A stretch of 64,000 nt of DNA from CAWHYG01 sp963833505 (GTDB taxonomy: Bacteria; Eisenbacteria; RBG-16-71-46; CAIMUX01). Shown in pieces: positions 9,386 through 17,429 of the stretch (the first letter of the stretch is position 1; every line of letters begins with the position of its first letter). The DNA lies in NCBI GenBank assembly GCA_963833505.1, contig CAWHYG010000007.1, forward strand, positions 496,001-560,000. The letters run 5' to 3'. The translations under genes were made by a program, and so were the position numbers. Below the pieces are notes generated by a model that saw only the letters and a program-made list of their open reading frames with translations, made no database searches and had not been told where the DNA came from.

Positions 9386-10897
9386 TCACGCCGGGATCTC
9401 CTCCGGAGCCCGCCGCGCAAACTCCGCCCGATCGGCCATCCCCTGCCGGTCCAGGATGCGCAAGACCACGTCCTGGGCCAGACGCAGGGTGCCGCTGATG
9501 ACCCGATCAGCGGGATAGAGCTGGGTGGGCTCGATCAGGTAGCACGAATCCCACGGGGTTTCGAAGGAAGGAACCACCTCCGAGAAGTGCGTGTGGCAGA
9601 TGGGCTGCGCGAAGGGAGCCCGGAACACGCGGTATCCTTCCACCCACTCGCGCGTCAGCCGCGGTTGCACGAACTGAAGCGCCTCGACGTACTCATCGAA
9701 CAACTGCTCGTCCGAATAGGAATAGCGCGGTCGCGTCTGCTCGAGGTAGAACGGCACGTAGAGAATGCTCCGGCCCTGATAGGCCTCGCGCCCGTAGAGG
9801 TTGCTGTATTCGATCACGCCGTTGAAGCTGATCCTCCGGTCGTTGATGTTCAGCCAGAAGTTGGGCGTCAGCGCCTCCCGCAACCGCAGGATCATGCAGA
9901 CGACCCCGATGAACCGGATCGATTCGAGGCGGGTCCGGTAGGCGAGTTCATCGCGCGGCATCAGGCGGCAGAAAACGGGCAGAGGCAGAGCGCAGATGAC
10001 GTAGTCGAAGGGCAAGACTCCGTTCTCAGGCGCCCGGCTGGTCGCAACAGCGGCGGCGGTTGAGCCATCGGAATCGGCGGATCCGCCGGCATTGGAGTCG
10101 CGAAACGCGGAAGAGCGGGCGGCGCCTGCGCCATCCGCCGCGGCTTCGATCGCTTCCGCAGCCCGCGGATCGAGCACGAGGCCGCGACACTTCCCCTGCT
10201 CGGTCCAGAGGCCCTGAGCCGGGGCGTTGCGATGCACGCGGGCGCCCGCCTGAACCGCCTGGCACTCGAGCGTGCGGATCAGCGTGTCCGATCCGCCCAC
10301 GAGGTGCCCGAACTCCTGGCGATGGAGCACCGACCGGCGCGAGGTCGCCACGCGGTGGATCCGGTGCCACATCCAGGCGGCGGAGACCTGCTCGTGGTAC
10401 TGATCGAACTTGACCCGCAAGAGCGGATCCCAGATGACGGAGTAGGCGCGCTCTCCCAGCCGCTCGATCAGCCACCGTTTGGCCGGGCGATCCTCGAGGC
10501 GCGGCCAGCTCGTGAACTGCCGCGAATGCAGGACGTTGAGCCCGAACCGGGCCTTGTCCAGCAGCGTGAGCGGGCGGAACCGCAGCAGATCCATCGCCGT
10601 GCCGAACTTGTAGGCGCGCCCTTCGTGGAAGAAGCCGGTGCGGGTCGGCTTCCAGAGCAGCTTGTCCCCGAGTCCCAGACGGCGGCAGGTGTCGATCAGG
10701 GTGACGTCGTTCCGGCAGATGAAATGATAGAAGCGTTCGATCCGGATGCCGTCGAAATCGAACGCGCTGGCCAGCCCTCCCAGCTCGGAGCCGCCCTCGA
10801 ACAGATCGACGCTGAAACCGAGGCGGCTCAGCTCCCATGCCGCCATGAGCCCGGCCACTCCCCCGCCGACGATGCCGACCCGTTTCACCGGAAGCAC
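9386..10897 (-). CDS. FAD/NAD(P)-dependent oxidoreductase (flavin amine oxidase-like)
   Basis: About 500 residues. The N-terminus VKRVGIVGGGVAGLMAAWEL is a dinucleotide-binding GxGxxG motif, with the ribose-binding acidic residue at VDLFEGG and then GGLASAFDFDGIRIERFYHF, as in protoporphyrinogen-oxidase/UDP-galactopyranose-mutase-like flavoproteins often found in polysaccharide loci. An Ala/Gly/Ser-rich insert lies around residues 245-285. GTG at 10897 or at 10888 can start it; the region is repeated upstream, so the start is ambiguous. It follows the DUF362 gene on the same strand and is probably co-expressed. Substrate unknown; involvement in sugar or lipid desaturation/isomerisation is a guess from relatives. 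Confidence 0.8.
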   Translation of the reverse strand: MLPVKRVGIVGGGVAGLMAAWELSRLGFSVDLFEGGSELGGLASAFDFDGIRIERFYHFICRNDVTLIDTCRRLGLGDKLLWKPTRTGFFHEGRAYKFGTAMDLLRFRPLTLLDKARFGLNVLHSRQFTSWPRLEDRPAKRWLIERLGERAYSVIWDPLLRVKFDQYHEQVSAAWMWHRIHRVATSRRSVLHRQEFGHLVGGSDTLIRTLECQAVQAGARVHRNAPAQGLWTEQGKCRGLVLDPRAAEAIEAAADGAGAARSSAFRDSNAGGSADSDGSTAAAVATSRAPENGVLPFDYVICALPLPVFCRLMPRDELAYRTRLESIRFIGVVCMILRLREALTPNFWLNINDRRISFNGVIEYSNLYGREAYQGRSILYVPFYLEQTRPRYSYSDEQLFDEYVEALQFVQPRLTREWVEGYRVFRAPFAQPICHTHFSEVVPSFETPWDSCYLIEPTQLYPADRVISGTLRLAQDVVLRILDRQGMADRAEFARRAPEEIPA

Positions 10898-10964
10898 CCA
10901 CCGACGATGCCGGACCGTTTCACCGGAAGCACTCGCCCACGATGCCGACGCGCTTCACCGGAAG
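10865..10964 (-). repeat. Start-codon region of the oxidoreductase gene present three times in tandem
   Basis: Three copies of a ~32-35-bp unit lie at about 10865-10897, 10901-10932 and 10935-10964. Each contains, on the minus strand, TTCCGGTGAA(A/G)CG followed by GGCATCGT. Only the copy nearest the gene continues into the long reading frame; the outer copy overlaps the 3' end of the DUF362 gene. The pattern looks like local tandem duplication of a gene's own 5' end followed by drift. Confidence 0.8.
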
Positions 10965-12067
10965 ACCTCCGGCCGGATTGGATCCGGCCCGGCGCAATCT
11001 CGGCCTGATCGGCGGGAAAGCCACTGGTCTCCGTAAGGGCTCTCGCGGATCGCGGCGTCGCGCAGGCGGGTTCCCCGCCCGAGGTAGTACCAGATCAAGT
11101 ACCAGATCCTGGCGCCCAAGCAGAGTGGCTGCAGGATCGGGCTCTCGAAGATGAGGCGACGGGCGACGGTCGAGCGCAGACGCGTCTCGATCCAGGAGAC
11201 GGCGTTGTGGCGCGCGGGAGTGAAGGCGAAACGCGGCAGCGAAGTCCGCGTTTCACCCCGGCCGTCGACCACGCGGATTCTCGACCGATCGTGAACGCCG
11301 ATTCCGGCCGCGGCGCACAGCTCCAGATGACGGATGCGAAATCGCTCCAGCCCCATGATCTCGGCCGAGACGGTGTCGACCGCCACCGGATCCAGCCCGG
11401 CCATCACGAGGTTGCAGATCTTCGGGCGCCCCGACTTGGGGCCGTTGCCCTCGAGCGCCACGGTGCCGTCGAGCACGGTGAGCGCCGGACGGAGCACGGC
11501 AGCCAGATCGCGCAACACCTCGTTCACCACCGGATGGTAGTTGTGCCGGAAGGTGGGCAGGCAGCCCCACTGGTTCTTGATCGCGCCGGACAGCACGGTC
11601 TTGTTGTGCGTCTTCAGGACCGGCACGGTGACGAGGAGGGTCCGGGTCAGGACCTCCGGCAGGTCCAGCGCAGGGATCTGCAGCGGATTCGGCACCTCGA
11701 CCCGGCGGAACGGGCTGCGGCTCAGATTCACCCAGGTGAGGTCGTAGCGGGCGCAGACTTCATCCATGCGGGTCTGGCGGAACGACTTCTCGCAGTTCAC
11801 CAGCACCTGATCGGCTTCGACGAGATAGATCCGGCCGGCGCGCGGGCGCAGAAGGCGCACCACCGCATCCACGACCAGAGGAGACGTGACCGCTCCGGGC
11901 AGGAACAGGTCCCACCCGAGGTTCGGCTTCAGCGCGATGTCGGCGCCTTCGGGAATCGCGTCCCGCCAGTGGACGGCCTCCATCGCCTGCTCCACTGCAG
12001 CCGTCACGTCCGAACCGGTCTCGACGACCGCCACGACCGCGGCGTCTCCGGCGATCCTCTTTGCCAA
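10955..12067 (-). CDS. DUF362 domain protein
   Basis: 370 residues from a TTG at 12067 with GGGGAGA 5-11 nt upstream. Family hallmarks are ALKPNLGWD, LLVTVPVLKTHNKTVLSGA and NLVMAGLDPVAVDTVSAEIMG. DUF362 proteins sometimes carry ferredoxin-like 4Fe-4S motifs; here no CxxCxxC cluster is visible, so this is a stand-alone DUF362 without an iron-sulfur domain. The C-terminal part has an aromatic segment (LGARIWYLIWYYLGRG) that may associate with membrane. It is upstream of the FAD oxidoreductase on the same strand. A MITE-like element ends 12 bp before its start codon, so its native promoter has probably been displaced. Biochemical role unknown. Confidence 0.8.
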   Translation of the reverse strand: MAKRIAGDAAVVAVVETGSDVTAAVEQAMEAVHWRDAIPEGADIALKPNLGWDLFLPGAVTSPLVVDAVVRLLRPRAGRIYLVEADQVLVNCEKSFRQTRMDEVCARYDLTWVNLSRSPFRRVEVPNPLQIPALDLPEVLTRTLLVTVPVLKTHNKTVLSGAIKNQWGCLPTFRHNYHPVVNEVLRDLAAVLRPALTVLDGTVALEGNGPKSGRPKICNLVMAGLDPVAVDTVSAEIMGLERFRIRHLELCAAAGIGVHDRSRIRVVDGRGETRTSLPRFAFTPARHNAVSWIETRLRSTVARRLIFESPILQPLCLGARIWYLIWYYLGRGTRLRDAAIRESPYGDQWLSRRSGRDCAGPDPIRPEVFR

Positions 12068-12078
12068 GCGGATCTCCC

Positions 12079-12263
12079 CTAGACCGCATTATTCATGATC
12101 GCCCGTCGCGAGGCACCGGAGATGCCCGTCAGGACAAGGCGCGCGCAGCCCGCAGATGCAGGCATACTCCCTGCAGTATGTCGAGGAGTGAGGGCAAGCG
12201 CAACGCAGTCATGGCGGGCAGATCCGCTGCCGCAGCAGGGGGTTCATGAATAATGTGGGCTAG
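12079..12263. mobile_element. 185-bp MITE-like element with 22-bp terminal inverted repeats
   Basis: The left end (12079-12100) and the reverse complement of the right end (12242-12263) agree at 19 of 22 positions, sharing CTAG and CATTATTCATGA. CTAG at both outer edges may be a 4-bp target duplication or part of the repeat. The interior has no transposase, only short open frames and a small palindrome (CATACT...AGTATG, near 12162-12179). This is the signature of a non-autonomous miniature element. From memory the ATTATTCATGA end resembles IS1380-type ends, but that is unverified. It abuts the ribosome site of the DUF362 gene. Confidence 0.8.
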
Positions 12264-12289
12264 CCTCAACCTCCTTCGAGGTCAGTCGC

Positions 12290-13393
12290 TCAGGAACCCG
12301 CGACAGGCGCCGGAACCCGGCCACCTCGCCTGGCGCGCGAGGGCGCGCACCGGGAACAGAGGAATCCGCCTTCCGTCGGGCTCATCTCGCGCTGCGTCAG
12401 GTTCGCGCAGCGCGCGCAGGCAGGATCGACGAAGGCCCGGCTCTCCTCGTCCCAGAAAACCAGCGATTCGACGGCTTTCCCCTTCTTCCGGCCGGCTCGG
12501 GCCGCGGCCGGGTCGGACACGGGAAAAGCCAGACGCGGCACCTGGACGGCGGCCACGGCGGACAGCCGGATGTCGAGATGCGGCCGCCAGTACTGCTGCG
12601 CCTCCTCCACCCGCCGTTTCCAGTCGAGCTGGAGGAGCCGGATCCGTTCTTCTCGCCCCCCGGCCGGGAGCACCCAGCGCCGGCCGGCGTTGCGGGTCTC
12701 CTCGATGAGTTGGGTGTAGTACGCCTTGATGTTCTCCGTCTCGTGCAGCATGTGCTCTTCGGCATCGCGGCGAATCTTGGTCAGCCGCTTGCGAAGCCTC
12801 TTTTCCAGCAGGTGCAGGGACATGCGCACGATCTCGATCGGCATGGGGTAGGCCGGTTGCGGTTTCCGATCGGGCGCCGGCTCGGATTCGAGGCCCTCCC
12901 AGTAATCGACCAGCTCGGGCATCTGCGGCAACGCCAGGTGCGAGACGCTGTCGACGGCGATGATCTCGAGCTCGTCCGGAAGCTCCTCGTGGGAGTACTC
13001 GATGCGGAAGAGGGCGAAGTAGATCGGCGTGTAGGTTCGGATGGGCGGGCCGACCCGCACGGTCGGAGACGGAAAATGGAAGTGCGAGTCCGGAGGGGGC
13101 ACCTTCCTGGCCGAGGGACCGGGCTTCACGAACCGTTCGCCCGCGCGTCCGGTCTCCAGCGCCAGCTCGAGGATGCGGTCGAAGATCGGGTTGCCCACGG
13201 TGCCGAGCTCGGAACGGGGATCCTCCGCCAGACCCTTCAGGTTGAAGGCGAGAACGCGCTCTTGCGCCCCGATGGCCGCGGCCAGCCGCTTGGGCGGGCG
13301 CACGACCATGAGATCCTCGCCGCGCCGTTCCGTTTCGACCCCCTGGAAGGCGAGAAAGTCCTCGAGGAATCCTCTTAGCTGACGCGTTTTCAC
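12290..13393 (-). CDS. Zinc-ribbon partner of the SNF2 helicase, function unknown
   Basis: 367 residues from a GTG at 13393 that overlaps the helicase stop by 4 bp (GTGA), so translation is probably coupled. The N-terminal third (FLEDFLAFQGVETERRGEDL; VGNPIFDRILELALETG) resembles the part following the helicase core in RapA/HepA-type proteins. A long charged helical stretch (about residues 195-270, e.g. LLEKRLRKRLTKIRRDAEEH) probably forms a coiled coil. The C-terminus has two CxxC pairs (CARC ... CSRC, about residues 323-346) that should bind one zinc ion. I do not recognise a named family. The simplest reading is the split-off C-terminal half of a RapA-like remodelling ATPase acting as its obligate partner. 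Confidence 0.75.
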   Translation of the reverse strand: MKTRQLRGFLEDFLAFQGVETERRGEDLMVVRPPKRLAAAIGAQERVLAFNLKGLAEDPRSELGTVGNPIFDRILELALETGRAGERFVKPGPSARKVPPPDSHFHFPSPTVRVGPPIRTYTPIYFALFRIEYSHEELPDELEIIAVDSVSHLALPQMPELVDYWEGLESEPAPDRKPQPAYPMPIEIVRMSLHLLEKRLRKRLTKIRRDAEEHMLHETENIKAYYTQLIEETRNAGRRWVLPAGGREERIRLLQLDWKRRVEEAQQYWRPHLDIRLSAVAAVQVPRLAFPVSDPAAARAGRKKGKAVESLVFWDEESRAFVDPACARCANLTQREMSPTEGGFLCSRCAPSRARRGGRVPAPVAGS

Positions 13394-15633
13394 GCCGCTC
13401 CCTCCTCTTCCTTGACCGGCCCCAGCGAGGTGTGCAACCGGGAGAAGATCGATTCGTCGAACTCCTTCACCCGCTCGTGCCGTTTCCGCGCCAGCAGCAG
13501 GTCTTCTCCCAGCCGCTCGAACGCTTCCTTCCGCTGGCGGGCGTCGCGGTAGCCGGCCCAGATGCGGAAGACCTCGCTTTCGAAGCTCTCGCGGTCGCTC
13601 CAGTGCCCGAGCACCATGTCCATCTCCCCCACCACCAGCTCGAACATGGCGATCTTGCGGTGGAGGATGGCGAGCACGTGGTCTTCGACCGTGTCGCGCG
13701 TCGTGAAATTGTAGATGCGGGTGTCGCGGGTCTGCCCGAGCCGATGGACGCGGCCGATGCGCTGCTCGATCCGCATCGGGTTCCAGGGCAGATCGTAGTT
13801 CACCACCACGCGGCAGAATTGGAGGTTTCGTCCTTCTCCGCCCGCTTCCGTGCTGATGAGGATCTGCCGATTTCCCCGGAATTCCTCGACCGCGCGGTCT
13901 TTTTCATGCGATTGCAGGCTGCCGTGGAAGAGCGCGGGATCGTACCCGTCCCCGCGCAGCAGTTGATCCAGGAACTCGAGCGTCCGCCGGAACTGGGTGA
14001 AGACGATGACCTTGTCGTCGCCCAGCTCCTTGATGAGATTGCGCAGCCCCTCCGCCTTGGCCTGCACCGTGATCTCGCGCCCGAGATGCGCCAGGCGCCC
14101 GAGCTTCTTCCCGTAGGGCGTGCCGGCGAAGATCCGCTTGCTCCGCTCCAGGGTCTTGACCGCCGCCCAGGCCGACGAGCCCATCTCCTTCTGCAGCACC
14201 AGCAGCAGGAAGTGCCAGCGCGGAAATTCCTTCGGTTCGCTCTCCTCGACCACCTCCCGGACGAAGTCGCTGACTCCGTCGTAGAGGCGCCGCTCTTCCC
14301 GGCTCATCTCGAACGGGACGATGAAGACCTCCCGCTTGGGAAACACGAGCGAGGTCGAGCTGCGGCTGGTCCGGACCATGACGTTGGAAAGCGTGCGCGC
14401 CAGCACCTGCGTGTTCTTGGGCAGGCGCTTGTCCCCGCGGACCATGTACTCCTTGCGGAAGGACCGGTAGGTGCCAAGCAGGCCCGGCTTCAGGAGCGTC
14501 ACCAGGTTGTACAGCTCCCTGAGGTCGTTCTGCACCGGCGTGGCGGTCAGGAGGAGCAGATACTTCAGGCTCAGCGCGTCGACGAACTTCCAGCCCTGCG
14601 TGAGATGGTTGCGGAGCCGATGCGCTTCGTCCACCACCAGGAGGTCGAATCCGGCCGCGCCGATCTCGTCGCGGTTCTTTTCCGTCTTCGCGGTGTCGAT
14701 CGAGGCGATCAAGAACGGCACTTCTCCCCAGCCCTGGCCGCGGGCGCGGATTTCGAACGGAAGATCGAACTTGTGCTTCAGCTCTTCCCGCCATTGCGAC
14801 ATGAGCGAGACCGGCGTCAGGACCAGAGCCCGCCGCACCAGACCGCGCAGGATGTACTCCTTGAGGATGAGCCCGGCCTCGATGGTCTTGCCGAGCCCGA
14901 CCTCGTCGGCGAGGATGGCGCGCCCGCGCATCCCGCGCAGCACGCGCAGGCAGGCCTGGATCTGGAACTCATAGCGCTGGATGTCCCGCACGGCGGACAG
15001 AGCCAGAAGACTCTCGAAGCCCCGCGTCAGCGACAGGCGTTCGGCGTGGAGATGGAAGAGAAACGCCACTCCCGAGTCCTTGTCCGGATGCTTGACCTTG
15101 AGAAGCTCCTCGACCGAGTTGAGGTCCAGCTCCATGAACTCGGGGTCGCTGAATCGGAACAGGGGCTCGGCATCGGGCTTCTCGGCCCCTTCCGTCTCAA
15201 CAAGCCCGGTTTCGACCGCGGCCTGAGCCGTGGCTTCATCCGAAGCGGCTGAGGCCGCCGAAGCGACTCGACCTGCCGGAATTGCCGCAGTGGCCCGGCT
15301 TGCCGGAGCCGCCGGGGCCGCCGAAGCGGCGAGTGCCGCGCCGGCCCGGGAACGCGGAGCGACCGGCGCGGACCCCCGTGCGGTCCGCGGAGCGCCTGCG
15401 CCGGCGCGAGGCTGGCTTGCGGCTGGAGCCACCGCAGGCTCGGCCGGCGCGGAGCGGGGAGCGCCGCCGATCACGATCTTCGGGTGATTGGAATTCAGCC
15501 GGCGGACGCCGTCGGCAAACGCGACTTCGAGAATGTCGAAGAAGGGCCGAGGCCGAACCTCGACCACCATGCCGACGCCGTAGTCCTCATGATGGATCGT
15601 GTCGCCGACCTGACAGTGTTTTCGCGGTGCCAA
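13390..15633 (-). CDS. SNF2/RapA-like DNA translocase with N-terminal Tudor/CarD-like domain
   Basis: 747 residues from a TTG at 15633, with GGAGG nearby upstream. The N-terminus GDTIHHEDYGVGMVVEV ... VAFADGVRRL resembles the Tudor-like module of UvrD/PcrA C-termini and CarD, which bind RNA polymerase. An Ala/Pro-rich linker of ~90 residues follows. The SNF2 core has motif I DEVGLGKTIEAG, Ia LTPVSLMSQW, II DEAH, III LLTATPVQN, IV VIVFTQFRRT, V STEAGGEGRNLQ and VI RIEQRIGRVHRLGQ. It is therefore a double-strand DNA translocase of the HepA/RapA subfamily, perhaps displacing RNA polymerase or other bound proteins. The RapA C-terminal region is missing and may be supplied by the overlapping downstream gene. 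DISARM DrmD is also SNF2-like, but no other DISARM gene is present. Confidence 0.88.
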   Translation of the reverse strand: MAPRKHCQVGDTIHHEDYGVGMVVEVRPRPFFDILEVAFADGVRRLNSNHPKIVIGGAPRSAPAEPAVAPAASQPRAGAGAPRTARGSAPVAPRSRAGAALAASAAPAAPASRATAAIPAGRVASAASAASDEATAQAAVETGLVETEGAEKPDAEPLFRFSDPEFMELDLNSVEELLKVKHPDKDSGVAFLFHLHAERLSLTRGFESLLALSAVRDIQRYEFQIQACLRVLRGMRGRAILADEVGLGKTIEAGLILKEYILRGLVRRALVLTPVSLMSQWREELKHKFDLPFEIRARGQGWGEVPFLIASIDTAKTEKNRDEIGAAGFDLLVVDEAHRLRNHLTQGWKFVDALSLKYLLLLTATPVQNDLRELYNLVTLLKPGLLGTYRSFRKEYMVRGDKRLPKNTQVLARTLSNVMVRTSRSSTSLVFPKREVFIVPFEMSREERRLYDGVSDFVREVVEESEPKEFPRWHFLLLVLQKEMGSSAWAAVKTLERSKRIFAGTPYGKKLGRLAHLGREITVQAKAEGLRNLIKELGDDKVIVFTQFRRTLEFLDQLLRGDGYDPALFHGSLQSHEKDRAVEEFRGNRQILISTEAGGEGRNLQFCRVVVNYDLPWNPMRIEQRIGRVHRLGQTRDTRIYNFTTRDTVEDHVLAILHRKIAMFELVVGEMDMVLGHWSDRESFESEVFRIWAGYRDARQRKEAFERLGEDLLLARKRHERVKEFDESIFSRLHTSLGPVKEEEGAA

Positions 15634-15708
15634 GGGTGCCTCCGCCTCCTGAGCTGCGACGGCCGTCGCTCTTTCTGGACCTTCCAGTCCGGGCGCGGGC
15701 GGCCGTGT

Positions 15709-16473
15709 CTACCTGTTCTGTCCCGTATAGAGATGAATCCCGAGGAGGACTTCGGTGGCCAGACCGTGACCGCCGTTCCCCGCGAAATAATACCCGCGGA
15801 TCGTTCCATCCCCTGCAAAGGCTCGAGTAAAGAAATACTCCAATCCGCCGCCCAGGTTCAGGGTCAATGCCGCCGGCACGATCGTCACGTCGTCGCTCGA
15901 GAACAGGAAGGCGTCCCGGTGAAAGCCGGGTCCCAGGACGATATAGGGGCAGGTCTTGTTGCGACGATTGAAATAGACGAAGTAGTCGGCCACCAGGTCG
16001 ATCACCTGGTACTGCTCGGCGACGGGCGAGCTGAGGCCCTTCTTCCGTTGAAACCGCAGGTCCTCGAAGCTGATTCCCAGCGCGTGCGTCGGATCGATGC
16101 AGTAACGGATGTGAAGCGCGACGGGCGCCAGCCCAAGCCCGAAATCTCCGAAGTTGTTGCCGTTGTAGGCGCCGGTTCCCGACAGGCCGCCCGCGCCGAA
16201 CTGGTAGCCGACGCTCATGATGTTCGGCGCCTGTTCGTACGCGCCCGCGGGCGCGGCGCAGAGGATCAGGCCGGCACACAGTGTGGCCCCGATCAGGGCT
16301 TGAAGGACCCGGCCCGCCGGCACCTTCGAATCGGTCCGACTCTGAGCCGCGGCACTCCCAGCCCGCTCGGAGCCGCGGCGAACAAAGGCAACTCCCCGAT
16401 CGCAGCTGCTCCTGGTGCGAACGGAACCGGCCGGCCGCTTCGAGCCGCTCCGGACGTGAACGACGGAAATCAA
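15709..16473 (-). CDS. Outer-membrane beta-barrel protein
   Basis: 254 residues if translation starts at the TTG at 16473, chosen because AGGAGGG lies at a good distance upstream. After an Arg/Ser-rich start there is a signal peptide (VLQALIGATLCAGLILCAAPAGA), then alternating polar/hydrophobic strands rich in Gly and aromatics (IMSVGYQFGAGG; LGLAPVALHIRYCIDPTHALGIS; YFVYFNRRNKTCPYIVLGPG; GLATEVLLGIHLYTG). This is the pattern of an 8-strand outer-membrane barrel. It is reminiscent of acyloxyacyl-hydrolase/OmpA-like proteins, but I see no catalytic signature that would fix an enzyme activity. It lies 14 bp after the Xer recombinase gene on the same strand. Confidence 0.7.
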   Translation of the reverse strand: MISVVHVRSGSKRPAGSVRTRSSCDRGVAFVRRGSERAGSAAAQSRTDSKVPAGRVLQALIGATLCAGLILCAAPAGAYEQAPNIMSVGYQFGAGGLSGTGAYNGNNFGDFGLGLAPVALHIRYCIDPTHALGISFEDLRFQRKKGLSSPVAEQYQVIDLVADYFVYFNRRNKTCPYIVLGPGFHRDAFLFSSDDVTIVPAALTLNLGGGLEYFFTRAFAGDGTIRGYYFAGNGGHGLATEVLLGIHLYTGQNR

Positions 16474-16487
16474 GACGCTCTCCCTCC

Positions 16488-17429
16488 TCAACCCCTTGGA
16501 TGAAACTCCTTGTGGATCCGCTTGAGGTAATCGCGGTCCACCGCAGTATAGATCTCCGTCGTGTCGAGGCTGCTGTGTCCGAGCAGCTCCTGGACGACGC
16601 GCAGCGAAGCGCCTCCGTGCAGCAGGTGCGTCGCAAAGCTGTGGCGAAGCAGGTGCGGGTGCACGCCCACCGCCTGCAATCCCGCCAGGGCCGCCCGGCG
16701 ACGCAGGATCTTCCAGAAACCCATTCTGGAAAGACGCCCGCCGCGGGCATTCAGGAACACCGTGCCGGGATCGGGCCGATTCCGGAGCAGGAGCGGGCGC
16801 GATCGGACGTAATAGTCCTGGATCGCGGCCACGGCCGGTCTGCCCAGCGGCACCATGCGCTCCTTCCGTCCTTTGCCCCGAACCAGCAGCCATTTCTCCC
16901 GCAGATCCATGTCTTCGCCGCCGAGGCCGACCAGCTCCGAAACCCGCAGCCCGGCTCCGTAGGCGACCTCGAGGAGCGCGCGATCGCGCCGATCCAGGGG
17001 CGTGCGGGCCCGGCAGGCGTCCACCAGGCGCGCTGCCTCTTCCGGACTCAAAACGCGCGGAAGCGTGCGCGTCGCCCGGGGCGCCTCCAGTTCGGTCGCC
17101 GGGTCGGCCTCCATTCCCCGTTGCCGCGAGGCCCAGCGGTAGAAACCCCGGATCGACGACCGGGCCCGCATCCGGGTTCGCGGCGATCTTCCGAGATCAT
17201 GCAACTCGGCCAGCGCCTCGCGCAGAAGCTCGGTCGAAACCTCCTCGGGCTTGCGGATCCCTCGCTCACGAAGGAACCCGAGATGAGCGCGCAGATCCGA
17301 ACGATACGCCTCGACGGTCCGCGGCGAAAGCCGGCGTTCGAACGCCAGATGGAAGACCCAGGACTCGAGCAGTTCGTCCAGCGGTCCGGGCGGTTTCGCC
17401 GCCGGCTCAGGACTTCTGACTCTCGCCAC
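16488..17429 (-). CDS. xerD: XerC/XerD-type tyrosine recombinase
   Basis: 313 residues: SAM-like N-terminal core-binding domain (LLESWVFHLAFERRLSPRTV, about 20-105), then the catalytic domain. The catalytic set is complete: Arg in GAGLRVSELVGL, Lys in GKGRKERMVPLG, HLLRHSFATHLL (His-x-x-Arg), GHSSLDTTEIY (His and nucleophile Tyr). Such enzymes resolve chromosome dimers at dif with FtsK. Gene context (after uvrC, no phage genes) favours the housekeeping role over a mobile integrase; XerC versus XerD cannot be decided here. The start overlaps the uvrC 3' end by 23 bp. Confidence 0.9.
   Translation of the reverse strand: MARVRSPEPAAKPPGPLDELLESWVFHLAFERRLSPRTVEAYRSDLRAHLGFLRERGIRKPEEVSTELLREALAELHDLGRSPRTRMRARSSIRGFYRWASRQRGMEADPATELEAPRATRTLPRVLSPEEAARLVDACRARTPLDRRDRALLEVAYGAGLRVSELVGLGGEDMDLREKWLLVRGKGRKERMVPLGRPAVAAIQDYYVRSRPLLLRNRPDPGTVFLNARGGRLSRMGFWKILRRRAALAGLQAVGVHPHLLRHSFATHLLHGGASLRVVQELLGHSSLDTTEIYTAVDRDYLKRIHKEFHPRG

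Noticed and set aside
13432..15252. A 606-residue plus-strand frame opposite the SNF2 gene
   Set aside because: Shadow of the helicase, typical in G+C-rich DNA; no motif.
13390..15633. DISARM drmD
   Set aside because: SNF2 core fits, but drmA, drmB, drmC and a methylase are absent nearby and the N-terminal Tudor-like domain is different.
16488..17429. Integrase of a mobile island
   Set aside because: Located between uvrC and a barrel gene with no tRNA or phage genes; sequence is Xer-like.
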